From assembly GCA_019915015.1 (NCBI GenBank), contig JAHBBC010000017.1, positions 1 through 64,000 of the forward strand: a stretch of 64,000 nt of DNA, given 5' to 3'. This document shows positions 43,246 to 55,329 of the stretch, in pieces. Within the stretch, counting starts at the first letter, position 1, and the number at the start of each line of letters is the position of its first letter. The position numbers and the translations under genes are program-made. The stretch comes from Auriscalpium vulgare. Lineage: Eukaryota; Basidiomycota; Agaricomycetes; Russulales; Auriscalpiaceae. The notes under the pieces were generated by a model. That model had not been told where the DNA came from. It saw only the letters and a program-made list of their open reading frames with translations, and ran no database searches.

Positions 43246-44658
43246 TTACACCTTGGAGGTATCGGTGTCGCGAGACTGCGCCTCATCTCGAGGCATGGGG
43301 ACTGCCGGTGTGCACGTCAGAATATACCCCGTCGTGCGGCACACATGGCGAATCCACCGAAATGGACTCAGGACAAACGAATCCTTCCTCCCAACCAGAC
43401 GAGAGCGCAGCTTCCAGGTCGTCAGCGCGCCGCTCACCTCCGCAAATCGGGACGCGACGACCCCGATGGGTGGCCGCATACTCGGATCCTCCTGGCACAT
43501 GTCCGCAACAAGTGGCTCGAGCCATTCGAAGCCATAGTATCTCTGGTAGGGAGAGTGAGAACGCTTATGTATGCGTACAGGAGTCATACCTGTGTGAAAT
43601 CATTGCGCAGCATGTTTCCAATGTAGTAGATGTCCGTCTGGAAGGGATTGTGGTGTGGGCAGTCAGGATAACCGCGGAATTCCGGCACTGATTTGTCGCC
43701 GCCACGAACTGCAGCGTCCAGTGCCTGATATGCAGGATCGTAATACCGGGACAAGCCAAAGTCGATGAGGTAGTAACGTGGTGGGCGCTGCGTACGGGTA
43801 TACGACTTCGCAAACCAGTGATAATTCTTGCTGCGATTCATCTTGACAGGATGGAAGGAGTTTGGATACATCCCGCTCGGATCGAGGACGATGTTCTGAC
43901 CAGTGCAGTCTCTGCGCACGGTCAGGATTATTTGTTGAGCACATCAAATACCACTTGCCTGTGAGCGACATGAAGCTCGTGCATCAGTTCAATGCCCTGC
44001 AACGATTAAGCATCGTTCTTGAATCTCAGCTCAGATGGCGCACCTCGATGATCTGCGTGGCGAACGCTACGACCTCTCCGAACGTCCTAAACCGAGGATT
44101 GTTGTACGGGCGCATTCTAGGAAGAACAAGGAGAGTCGTTGATATTTTCTCGAGCCGCTTTGTGTCTATGACGGGAACGCAGTGATTCTTAGGATGTCGT
44201 CTATACTGCTCCGAGGAGAACAGCTGCGTTATCTCGATTTCCTCGGGTGTGCGGGTGTCAGCCAGCCGCTTGAGCATAACCTGCTTCCCATCCACTATAC
44301 GTGTAGCATCGAGGACAATGGAAGACTGCGGGAGTTAGTTGCGTAATTGCGATGTTTCATGACCGCTCACCTGGAGTTTATTTCTCTGCCAATCCTCGAA
44401 CCAGCTGCGCGGCAGCTTCCACCGAGGCCCAGAAAACTTCCGATCCTCATGATAACGAGGACGAAGCATGTACCCCGCTGCCTCTATATCCATCTGACTC
44501 TGAGCCCAGCGTCTCTCATAAGGCTGACGATGCCCGGGGTCTGCGCGCACCGCGTTGGCCAGAGCGGCGAAATCTAGGCTTTCCGAGGAGAAACTGTGCT
44601 CCCGGCGTACACCCTCTCCGTCAGCGGTGCCCATGTCGGTGGACGGTGAGAAGACCAT
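43246..44658 (-). CDS. Divergent protein kinase-like protein (paralogue 2)
   Basis: Exons on the minus strand: 44658-44371, 44325-44044, 43996-43959, 43911-43590 and 43542-43246. They join in phase to about 408 residues. The start could also be the next Met at 44634. Motifs: VMLK lysine in GKQVMLKRL; HRDCTGQN catalytic loop; DFG in LIDFGLSRYY; PEF in place of APE; DIYYIGN. All four introns fall at the same places as in the gene at 14272-15606. The third intron starts GC rather than GT (AG/GCAAGT, 43958). There is an N-terminal extension of about 70 residues before the kinase core, partly shared (a YMLRPR-type motif). It lies between the two copies of segmental duplication D. Substrate unknown. 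Confidence 0.82.
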
Positions 44659-44829
44659 AGTAGAAGAGACGAGGGTGAGTTGGAGACGCCAGGATGAAGG
44701 AGAAGCAGGTGGGACGGAGTGCTTGTCGGACCGTCAGTGGTTGAGCGCCTGATGACCGGTCGCCGCCAGCAGCCACGACGTCGACGTCGACGACCGTTCA
44801 CTTCGTCTACCTTCACTTCCACAATCTGC

Positions 44830-45380
44830 GCCTGCAGAGTGCCACCGCTATTCCCCCCCTGATGCGTGGCAGGAGATAGAGATCGCCTCGTCCACTCGCA
44901 TCGGACAACTGCTCGCCTGGATGTGCAAACCGGTCAAATATCGACACAGTTGATGTAGTAGAGGGATGCGGGCGATGGCTAGATCGATGGGTGGGATATA
45001 TGCTGGCAAATGGTGCGCGCTGCGTTTGATGAGCTGGCGTATACGTATTGACGTGGATTGCTCGTGCAGGACGACGACGGTCGCTTAGGCTACATATCTT
45101 CTGATGCTTTCACGAACAGGGCTTGCAAGCTACCAGTACGGTCGACAGTGCCTCGTAAAGCCCGGCCGACTATACTTTGTCGCCTGCTCACAATCTCTGC
45201 ACATTGTGTGGTATTCGAGCGATTATTGCGAGCCGATGTGCAGGTCGCATGCGCTGTTGTAGCTCTTCCATACTACGGAGACTGTACGTCGTTGCTGAGG
45301 TGCGTATCCTTGCATCGGCGAGCAGACATCCGTCTGTCCCGTTTTGCAAGAGAATTACACGGGACGCGGAAAACTACAGG
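44830..45380. other. No gene seen
   Basis: This is the upstream region of kinase paralogue 2 and the flank of duplication D copy 2. Only short frames without motifs are present. Confidence 0.4.
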
Positions 45381-45389
45381 ATCATGGAA

Positions 45390-46870
45390 GGACGGGCCCG
45401 ATAGGTGCGTACAGCCATCCTGCCTGGTCCTACTTGCTCATGACCTCTTTTCAATTTTCTGCCATTCCTTCCTGCCTCAAGTTCACTCCCGCCACGCGTT
45501 CATTGATCGATGCAGCTCTGTGTGTCGTCTACGAAAAGCCCGAAGCCCGTATCAACATAGCATCGTTTGCCGGCACCCATGCCGAGTCGTCTAGGAGCAG
45601 CAATCGCGCAGGTCTCTCAACGTACTCTCGAAGCCACCGATCGCGAGCTAGCAGGTCTGGTTGTTCCTGAGCTGCAGAATGGCGCCAGGGTAGAGGATAA
45701 TGAGCAGATGCGAAGCGGCGAGCGAGGAGGTCGATCGTTTTCATCGGTGCGTGTCCCTTTGTGATTACTTTCATCGTCTCACACCCGATTCGTTGTGTAG
45801 GGAGATTCAATCATTCAATCACGACGGCGGACACCCCCATATAGCGTGTTTCATGGACGACATAACGCCTCACTGCCCGCCTCGCAGGTCTCAGATCAGC
45901 CGCCCTTCATCCGCCAGCTCTACTCAGGGCAACATAGTCGACGACCACTGCCATTAGAACGCTGCGATTTCATGATATCAACTGCTCTCTCTGCACCATC
46001 TCGAGAACGTCAGCAGCGACATACGCGTTGTCCACGTTGATCGTCGACGCCCGCGCCCATCGTCAAAAACCTCTTCATGGCCCACGAGCATCCCGGGAGC
46101 GGGAGTAGAATCAGCTGAACCCGATACGCATCGTCTCCGACGTTGTCTCAGGTTCGCCGTTGTTCGTTTCTCGTAGCATCGTGGAGCTGACAAGTCAATA
46201 GTGCTGAGCGTATGCGCACTATGGTTCGCTGTGATTTCTCGACCCAGGCTGGCTAGCGCGCTTCACTCCAACGTTCAGTCCTCATACGGCCGCATGCCTA
46301 CTGGAGCGCATACAGCTTCTTCGCTTTCTGCAATCTCATCGGAGATGCATATCCCTACGGGTATGAGGTACGCATCGCCCCTATTCATTCCTCTTTTAAC
46401 GAGCTTACTAACTGTCCGAATAGGTGCTCGCGCAAGACGTTCGGATTCGGCGCAGCACAGCCAGGATCATGTCGCGCGGCCTGTGCAGGGAGCATAGGTC
46501 GAGATTCCACCGAGCTTGGCGTACAGCGCGCTGCAGGTCCTCACGTCCGAACTGTGCTGCAGCGCCTAGTAGTTCACGCTGAAGGCAGCATAGCCGTTTC
46601 TGACTCGCTCTGTGTCCGCGTCCTGCTGGCCGTGAAGCCGAGAGGACGCGCAGTGCTTCCATCCGGCGTTCGGGTGCCGTTTTGTCCGGTGTTGACTTCG
46701 CGGCCGAGATGCTCGCTGAAGGAGCCCGCTGTGTGTCGGTGGACACGGGGTGCGCGCGTGTACGTATGGAGGCTGCTGTCTTGGAGATGTTGCTCAGACA
46801 CTGTACTTTCAAGAGATGAAGAAATTTGACCGCGTACATCTGCCCTGCCCAACACGATAAGATAAGATCT
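45390..46870 (+). repeat. Segmental duplication D, copy 2
   Basis: It is the partner of 41640-43150. The final part reads, in one frame, SGVDFAAEMLAEGARC then MEAAVLEMLLRHC before a stop. This is the best candidate for the C-terminus of the ancestral gene. Earlier parts of the unit are broken by stops. It ends just before F-box gene 2. Confidence 0.7.
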
Positions 46871-47299
46871 CGGGGGCCGTGACGTCAGGGCCGTCGTTCA
46901 GCACGAGTCAGGGCATGTCTTGCTACCTGCGACGAACATTCGCGAAGTGGATATTGCAGGTGAGCCGTGAAATTTTGCTCTCTGTGTTATTGGGATACTG
47001 ACACCACGCAGTTCGGATAGTCCGCCAGCAACACATTGTCGAGTGTTTCCCCAGGCTTCTGTGCCAGCGGCTGTCCTATGTTCGAGCCCGAGTTCTCTTT
47101 CTGCAACAGGTTCTCGCAATCTCTCATTTAAATGGAAAACTAGGCTGACGAGCAGAACAGCGAGGATGTGGGCGAGGGCAACACAGTCGCGATGGTCAAT
47201 GTTCATAGCCGGATTTCCCACCGTGAAGATGTCCCCTTCTCTTTGCCACGCACCATCTACACAACCCTCGACAGCGTAGAAACAAATGACACCCATTCT

Positions 47300-48950
47300 G
47301 AAGCCGTTTAAGATTTGCAGCCGTATATCGGAGAGGCGGCCATCGACGAACCGGCCTTGGTCGCGGACCACAATATTCTTCCCCCTGTCGCCCGCATCCC
47401 ACCCGAGATCATCGCCGCAATAAACACATGTCTCTCTGTCATCGATCTTCCAGCATGCTACCAAGAAGCTGGCTACAGCTCGTATGCCCGGTCCCCTGGA
47501 TGGCTCGCGGTGACCCATGTCTGCCGGCGCTGGCGACAAATCGCCTTCGCGCACGCGAGCCTCTGGACCAACATCAGTCTCCTGCTCCATCGTCACTGGC
47601 TTACCACATTCTCCGCGTGCGCAGGGAATGTGCCGCTCACAATCGAAGGCCACTCGAATCTGACGAGAAGAACGATTGATTTCTTGGTGACGCATATGTC
47701 GCGCACATAATCATTGTCTCTTTCGATGTACGGTCTAGACAACCATCACCCGGTCCTCAAGGCTCCTGCGCCCCGGCTTCACACGCTCGATTTGAACCTC
47801 TTCAATGCCCGTACGGGCTACCTCGAATGGTGTGCGCCTGCACTGCGAGGTCTTCGCGTTCGTTCAGACACCGAGGAACCTGTGCCGTGGACTTCGCCCC
47901 TTTTCACGCAGCTCACCAGCTTGGAGTTGTACGAGCAGGGCGAATCCATCGAGAGCGTCCTGGATGGGCTGCCGTTCATGCGTGCGCTCGAGCGATTGAA
48001 GATACGGCTCCCTTGCCTGTATACCGCGGCGTTAGAGAAAGGATGCCCCTTGGTCGCGTGCCCGAAATTGGCCCATCTGGAACTATTGGCCGACCCTGCG
48101 TGGCCCATGACATCATTTCTCTCACACCTGCTGCTCCCACCCCGCGCCGTCCTTCGCTGCCACCTCATCTGGCGTTGGAAAGATCTGGATGCACTCTTTG
48201 CAGTTGCGCTCGCATCTGTTCACTCTCAAATTGACTCAACATCCCCGATCACCAGCGTAAACATCGAGGTGTTGGAGGAATGGGTTAAGGTCCTTCTCTG
48301 GACCGCCGGGAGCCCCACGAGCCAAAAATGGCCCTCTACTTTGAAATATTTGAGTTCGACGGGCATCAATTCACAAACGGAGTCGTATCGACGGCCGTGA
48401 CGGCGTCCTCGTCGGCCCGCCTCACGGACCTCACTATCGCGTCTTCAATCAGCGTACTGGGCCTGGAGGAGTGGAGAGACCTAATAACACATGCACCGGG
48501 ACTGCGCCGCCTCACGCTCGAGGGCCAGGCGGCGATATCCTTCTGCAAGCTCCTGTCCCAAGTCATCACAGCCGCGCACGGTTCGAGAGACAACCCTTCA
48601 CCGGCCGTCCTCGCGCGATGGTTTCCCGCCGCACTTTCTGTTCTCGTAATAGCCAATGTAATCCTCGACGTCGATGGCGTAGTCAGTCAAATAGGGCGAG
48701 AAGATGGAGGCGAGCGGGTGGCAGACGCGCTGCGAGTGGGCCTGGTGGAGCGCGCGGCCGCTGGGAACAGCCTGCAGGGGCTGGACGTCGTGCAGTGTGA
48801 TGTGAGCACGGCGTGGGTGACGAGGGTGCGGGAGGCTTTGTCTGGGACGAGGGTGAAAGGGGACGAGGGCGCGCGCGAGAGGGCGAGGGCGACAGACTCG
48901 TCACTCACTCGGCTGTCGGGTCAAAGTAGACATGCTGATTCTTTGCCCCT
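47300..48950 (+). pseudogene. F-box/LRR protein 2, one stop and one frameshift
   Basis: The F-box is at about 47395-47560 (RIPPEIIAAINTCLS, then THVCRRWRQIAFAHASLW). Leucine-rich sequence follows. An in-frame TAA at 47708-47710, after HMSRT, interrupts it, and reading resumes at once in the same frame. A frame change near 48330 joins the 47714-48400 frame to 48328-49059. The last frame ends with a GNSLQGLDVVQCDVSTAWV repeat like the C-terminus of F-box gene 1, then an Arg/Glu-rich tail. The upstream segment with the FWSD motif is not found. The lesions are few, so decay is recent. Confidence 0.78.
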
Positions 48951-49245
48951 GGAAATTGAAAGTCATTATGTAACGCGCGCGGCATTCGATGAGCAATTCA
49001 TGCCGACATCCAACCCATGGCCACTCATAGAGGATGATCGATGCAAGTGCTTGATGTAGCTGGGGCGGTCCTTGATGCCGAATGAAAAAATGAGCATAGT
49101 TGAATATATAGTAACGTATTCGGGTTCGAGAACAAGCATGACAAGGAGAAGCGCGCGGCCCTGTAATCGTCCATAGAAGGCACGGAATAGTTTGCATATG
49201 AAGAAACGAATGTATGAGGAACCAGCCATGTTGTGCTCAAAACAT

Positions 49246-51504
49246 CTACGCGCGCCCTACAGAGCCGAAGACAGATTTCGCCGCCGCGGCAAAACGGCCA
49301 AGAAACCTCGTCATAGGTCCTCTGCGAGGAATTCTCTACGAGGCCGTAATCAGTATAGAGCCACTTTCGTATGTGACGGACACTCACAGAGTCGTTGTTA
49401 CCAGACGCACGGCGTTGTTCCTCTGTAGCCAACGCGTCCTTGATCAGGCGCTTCTCCTTCCGCCACGCTTCCCTTTCAGCAATCAGTTGCTCGAGCGAAA
49501 GGGCAGGCGCTTCGTCCAAAGATCGCAACTTCTCCGCCATGTACGACAGCGTCGCCTTCAGTGAAGTCTCGTGCTTCTCCGACGTCTTCCGAACCTCACG
49601 GAGGAGCTTGCCTGCGAAAACAGAACATTTAGACCGCACGCAACGCCGGCTGGGACAGGTCACGCACGGGCTTTCTTGGGCATCGACGCCTCGATATCGT
49701 CGAGCATTGCGCCGATCCCAGAGGGCTGGAGGCCAGCAATTCTGATGCGCAGGTCTTCAGACGCCTTCAGGCGCGCGTACGGCACATGGACTGCTTCGGC
49801 CCTCGCCGCCCATCGAAGCAGGACTGTCTCGCCATACGCGATGAAGCGCCGCACTAGCGTGCGCGTGAGCACTGTTCCCTGCCGCAGGCCTGTGCTTGTC
49901 GTCAGGAGCGCTGTCTGCGCTTGCTCTGCTAGGAATCGAGCTCCGCGATCGCGGCGCAGCCCGCCAAGAGCGTGCTCTGCCCAGGAGAGCTGCGGGAGAA
50001 GCCGCGCGGTGATGTTGCCAATTTTATCGACCTGACGGGAGGTAAGAACCAAACTGCCCGAGAAAATTCTGAATCGAAGCGTACCGAGCAATCGGGAGGG
50101 GCTGCAGGCGGCTTCAAGGTGGGATATGTCTGCAAACAAGTCTTTGAGACGCATGGAGCTCGCACTATCGGAAGATACGCACGGAGGATACTTCTAAGGC
50201 GCGTTCAAGGTCATCCTTGAAGCGCTCCCAGCGCTCGGCGTCCTCGCGAGCAAGCTGCCGCTGCTTCTTCAGCGCCGTTTCGACGCGCCCGATTTCGTCC
50301 AGCCAAAATCGTTCCAGGTCAGCGAAACTCTGTCGAACGTCTGCGAGCGACTTCCTTCCTTGCTCTAGCAGGTCATCTTGGTCCAGTGAGGAAGCTAAGA
50401 TCCAAGGCAATATCAGTCGGATCTCAAATGCCAAGGTGAGGAGCAGAAGCCTGAGCGTACAAGAAGCTAGCACGTCCTCGAATGCATTGCTGGTCTTCGT
50501 CTCGAACGAGGTACGAAGCTCTCCGACTGCCTCTTGGATGTCTTTCGCGAATTTGAGGCGCTCTTCTAAGTCCTCGATCTGTGTTCGAGCGCTATAGATC
50601 TCGTCGGCGACGTCCTCTAGGTATTGCTCAACATAATCTTGTGACATCTCCAAAAATGTTTTGTACAGTTCTTGTTCGTGCCAAAAACGACGCCGTACAT
50701 CGCTGCAGATGGATGGGGAGCCTTTGAGTTTGAATGCACTACTTAGCAGGGCCTGGAGCCGATTGAGGTTCTCAAGCCAGGTTAAGAGTGTCGCCCTCAG
50801 TTCAGGACGGGGACGGATAGTTGTCCGCCTCGTTGATAGTTTCAGGCTGTAATACCTGAGCGCATATTCTCGACCTGTGTCCCTTAGCCTGGCTTGCAGG
50901 GTTTCGAAGGCTTCAATGGCACCTGAGATGTTGCGAAACTGGTAATACTAAGCAGGGGCGGCGAGCTGATACTAATAGGAACAGCTTACTTCCCAATATA
51001 CGGTCCTACCTAATAGATATGATGGATCACTGCCATCCACCGCATGACGATGCGTGTACACAGGCGCTGTTCCGTTGATGCAAAGTTTGAAGTGATCGCG
51101 GCGGTCATCCACTAACGTTGCGCGGATTCTTGTGGTCTGAATGATGTTGGTGGTTCAATCAATAACAGCGGTAAGAATTGCACAGGCTCACCGGCTCATC
51201 TTCAAAATACCCCCTATGCCAGAATTCCTCGCTGGCATCTGTAAGTGGAGGTAATAGCCGTATTTCCTGCGCAGCATTGATTCCTTCGCTTTCTTGCGCA
51301 TATGCACCATCGCGTTGCCTATACCTATTACCGACCCAATCTGAGGCATCAGTCAACATGGTACGACGTCGCACGAAGCCTAGCTCCCCTAGCATGATCA
51401 GGGCACACTTTCGAAAGGGCAGCACACGGCATATCGGAGAATTTCAGAGGACATCCAACACAACCGGGCGGTACGTAGTCGCCGTCGTCGAAATCATCGG
51501 CCAT
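49246..51504 (-). CDS. Family B coiled-coil protein, copy 4
   Basis: The ATG is at 51504 (MADDFDDGDYVPPGC, an acidic start with a Cys cluster). TAG is at 49246-49248. Blocks in order: DWVGNRYRQ and AAQEIRLLPP (near 51270); GYFEDEPVS; coiled coil MSQDYVEQYLEDVADEIYSA (50650 down); SSLDQDDLLEQGRK; VDKIGNITARLLPQLSWAEHALGG (near 50030); Ala-rich helix; GKLLREVRKTSEKHE (49620 down); and last exon RIPRRGPMTRFLGRF...FGSVGRA. Introns with GT-AG ends separate most blocks. No internal stop was found in the blocks, but the region 51150-50870 is hard to join and may carry extra introns. The function is unknown; the conserved short C-terminal exon with basic, glycine and phenylalanine residues is a hallmark. 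Confidence 0.66.
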
Positions 51505-51596
51505 CGGAGGCTTGCGCGCAGATGATTGTGAAAGGGCTGATTGGAACAGATGATGGGGGGAACGAAACAAGGAAGAGAGCGCCCTCGGTGCATATA

Positions 51597-51620
51597 TGAG
51601 CGATCCTAGGATGCTGTGCA
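51597..51620 (-). promoter_or_regulatory. Family B promoter element, copy 4
   Basis: This copy contains the perfect palindrome ATCCTAGGAT. It lies 93 bp before the ATG at 51504, with CATATATG between the element and the ATG. One base differs from copies 2 and 3. Confidence 0.75.
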
Positions 51621-51629
51621 GCTGAGGCG

Positions 51630-54130
51630 CGGCGTGTGCGGGTCCCGCCCTCGGAAGTTTGGCGTGCGAAGCTCTTATCGCGAGCATCGCGGGGAACGTA
51701 AGCAGTGGTCTATGTTGTGCTCGCCCGGGCGGGTGTCGAGCAAAGCTGTAGCAGAACCGCAGAACCGCAATCCATGTTGTTCATTCATGATCACAGTGCC
51801 ACCCTCGTCGAGAATCATGGCGAAAATGAACTTGCGAGTATAGACTGTATCAAAGTAAAGGTAAGCGCGGGCCAGCCGTCGCCGCGTCGAGAGGGTCCTC
51901 ACCTGCCTTTTGAAGCAGGCCCTGATTGCGTCGAAGGGAAAATCGAGGGTATACCAGCGTAGTGACCCGGGTGATATGCCGACCACGCTCGTAGATGCCC
52001 GTATGACAACTGGCCGCATGCGCGCTGGAAGCCTCAAGGTCAGCCAAGCATTGACAATGAACCAGTACGGGCACCTCACGGTCGCTGATGCAACCAGTTC
52101 GCTGGGATTAATAGTCGCCTAGTGAATGACAGGATTCGGGGCTTCATACCGCGTCAATCATCTCAAATAAAATTGGAGCTTCATACCGCGTCAGTCATCT
52201 CGAATAAAATTCGAGGATGTGCGCACCAACGCTCAGGTCTGCGGGCTGTCCCGCCTAGCGGCTACCGTCCTGGCAGCGATGGCTCTCGTGGTGGCCGGTG
52301 CGCTCGGGGTAGCCGGCACGAGGATGTAGGCGACACCAGCGAGCCGGGCGAAAGCTCTCACAAGCTTCTCGGAGCTCTTGCCTGGCGTCCTGATGTCGAG
52401 GCCACAACATTAACCTGAAGAGCCGGGGAGCGAAACAAAAGCGTTGCGCGCATCACCACCGGTCGGCAAGCGCGCATTTCCTGTGGAGACCAAATTGTTG
52501 AGGGATTGTAGGAAAGCAAAATGGCAGGGATGGTATAAGGAAGGCGAGGACGTGGATTGGGATTGGGATGGTAACAGCAGCCCGAAGTGTCGATTGAAAA
52601 GAAGGAAATGACTGACTGATGTATGCACGAGACGGTGAAGACATAAAGAGGTCTGTGTGGCGAAGAGATCATCATAAATGTGAGGACGTGTGTTGGAAGG
52701 CGAGCTCAGCTGAAACGCACCTGTAAAACCGTTATTCACGAGCGCTCATGCGGCACTGCTGGCAATTGAGTATGAGCGATGTCAGTCGAGGAGAGTATAT
52801 ATGCTCTTACCAGGCCACGTCGACGCGCATACAACTGAGTGCACCTGCTCTTGTTCCTCAGGCTGATGGCGCAGTGACTCCAAGCGCGCCGTAGTAAATT
52901 ATCTTCAGCGCGTACTATCAAGAGATAGCGCGTTGCTCCAGCCAGAGGCCATTCGCAAAGTCAGCGTTCAGCGCGGCATTTCCACCGCATCTGGCAACCT
53001 GGCAAAGGGGAAGACAGAAATCCTCAATTGCTTGGGGCACGCCAACACACGGGAGATGATATGCTGCCATAGGCCAGTAGGTGGGTAGATATACATGAAA
53101 GGACCGGTGTGCTGTCAATGTCATCGTCGAGAATAAGAGGACTTTCCCACGACAGGTCTCAATCAACTCTTTGAGTCTCTCTCTCACCATCTCCGACGAG
53201 CTCGCCATCCCGAGATACTTCCTACTTACGTCTCAGTCGCTTCAAACACCCGTCCTGCGGGCAAGGTGCCGTCTAGTCTTGGGTCGGAGCGGGCGCCGCA
53301 ATCGCGCGCGCATCAACACTCCTGGAAGTTCACTCGATTTCAGCAAGCGCACTGAGGCAGAGAACTCGGCCAGGCTGAGAAACGCGGAATCCCCCAGAGT
53401 AGAGGACGACAGGGACAACGGGGCGAAAAGTTGGGCAGGATGTGCCTTGTCGGTGCGTGTCCCGCGGTTTTTCTTTTCCTGTCCTTGACTCACAGCCGCT
53501 ACGTTGCGCAGGGCTTGAAAGCTTGAACATGGTGACGGACATCTATCCTTACGCGTCTCGTTGACTGCGGTGCGTCGGGCGACCTGTCCGTTTCACAAGA
53601 CCTCGCGCTCATCCTTCACGAACCCGCCATCCTCAGCTTCATCCGTCAGTTCGCAAGACCGCCATGCCGGACTCGAGAGCCGCATATCCTTCTCCGAACC
53701 CCGCACTGCTTCTCCGGCCTACTGCATGATCCCGCAAATGTCAGCCAGTGCCGAGCCACTCCTTCTTCGAGTCGCGACGCCCGCCCCACCAGAACGTCTT
53801 CAAGACCCACAAGGAGCCCCAGGAGCAGCCCAATAGATTGTATATCTACGCCAGCATTGTCTTAGGTGGGTCCGTTCTATCTGTCATCTTCGAAATTGAC
53901 TCATATTCTTACCAGGCGACGACCTGCTCGCAGCTCAAGACCTGCTGCGCTGCCGTATAGGAGTGCCAGGACGACATCCTAGACGGATATAAATCGCGGC
54001 GCTGCCCCGAAACGTCGAGAACGCTTTCGCCGGTCATCTTGTTACCTATCCCCACTCCGTCGAGTCGCGGTGTTCCTGTGTCGGGAAATTATATCTGTTT
54101 GCTTGGCGCTTCACCTGCCAGTTCGTCGTT
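51630..54130. other. Gene-poor; possible third copy of segmental duplication D
   Basis: 53130-53960 shares short blocks with duplication D, for example TTTCCCACGACAGGTC at 53143 and 41301, and an AGAGTAGAGGA...GGTGCGTGTCCC stretch near 53400 resembling 45690-45755. Identity is low. 51700-53100 shows nothing convincing except the tandem repeat at 52141. Confidence 0.35.
52141..52214 (+). repeat. 37-bp tandem duplication
   Basis: Two units starting GCTTCATACCGCGTCA lie at 52141 and 52178 with three or four differences. Confidence 0.85.
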
Positions 54131-54276
54131 GCTCGTGGGGTAGCTTGACGCAGTGCCAACAGGCCGGGCATCTAGATGCCCGATGTCAGTGCCCGTGGGC
54201 TCGGTCCGGCGAGCAAAAGGGCGTGGGATAACCGATAACACAGCGCGCTCAGCGCTGGCCAACCTCTTTTACCTCC

Positions 54277-55329
54277 ATGTTCACGTTCAACGACATATCC
54301 CGTGGCACGTCTACAGGAGAGCATACAACGACTGCGCTCTTCGAAAACACAACGTCTGCATCAGAAGTGCATATCCCCGCTCACCTGAGGTCCGTTCACC
54401 CCTATTTCATTCATGTTCCAACGAACTCACCAACTGTGCGACAGTTCGACGGCAAGACATTCTGGTCCGACGCAGCGCCCTCTAGGATCGCCCAGCTCGG
54501 CGAAATTCCGACCTATCCACCCAACACAGGCTGCACAGCCCCTGAAGACCTCTCCGCCGCAATCCTTGCTCTCGGCGATACGAAGCGCGAGCTGTACGGC
54601 CGAGGCAAAGCTGAAGAGAACACCATCAATGGAGCCATTTTGGACCTTCAACGTGCTTACGAGGAACGCCATACCGCCATAGATGCAGCCCGAAATGAGC
54701 TCGGCCGGCGGTATAACGCCCATCTCGTCATCGTCCGCCTTCCGCCCGAGGTTTTGGTCGCAATCTTTACCTGCCTCTCGGAGGTCGACCCACCTGCGAT
54801 CTACCGCGGAAGTCCTTTGAGACTTGGGTGGCTCGCGGTCACGTACGTATGCGGCCGTTGGCGGCAGGTCGCTGTGCAGTGTTCGAGCCTCTGGGCCGTC
54901 ATCCCGCTGGCATTTGGGCGCGATTGGGTGGACATCTTTTTGGAGAGGGCGCCGAACGCTCCGCTCTCCATCGACGCCCGCCACTGCACGGAGCCCGCGC
55001 AGGTCAAATTCCTCGCCGACAATCTGCCACGCACACGATGGCTGGATGTCAAGGGTGATTCCCGCACCTACCCTGCGCTCACCGCCCCTGCACCCCTCCT
55101 CGACACGCTCCTCCTGCACACCAATCAGACGACGTTCCCGGATGACTTTCTCGGCAACGCTCGACGAGGTGTGCCAAGACCGTGGCGTGGACCTCGTCGT
55201 GGACGAGAGAGACCGCTGACGGGCCGCGCGACGTTCAAGGTCGGCTCGGACGGGAAAGCCCCCACCGCGGGCCCATCGCACACGTTGCGGCCAGCCGCCA
55301 TGACGGCGGTGGAGCCCGCGCCACGCTAA
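54277..55329 (+). pseudogene. F-box protein 3, truncated and joined to an unrelated tail
   Basis: The ATG at 54277 is in frame with an N-terminal region containing TFWSDAAPSRIAQLGE (shared with F-box gene 1), a helical stretch, and the F-box near residue 160 (RLPPEVLVAIFTCLS, then VTYVCGRWRQVAVQCSSLW). A short leucine-rich part ends at FPDDFLGN, position about 55160. There the family similarity stops. The frame continues into a Gly/Arg/Pro-rich stretch of other origin and ends at 55329. Compared with F-box gene 1, some 300 residues of LRR are missing. A truncated product with the SKP1-binding F-box could still be made. Confidence 0.75.
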
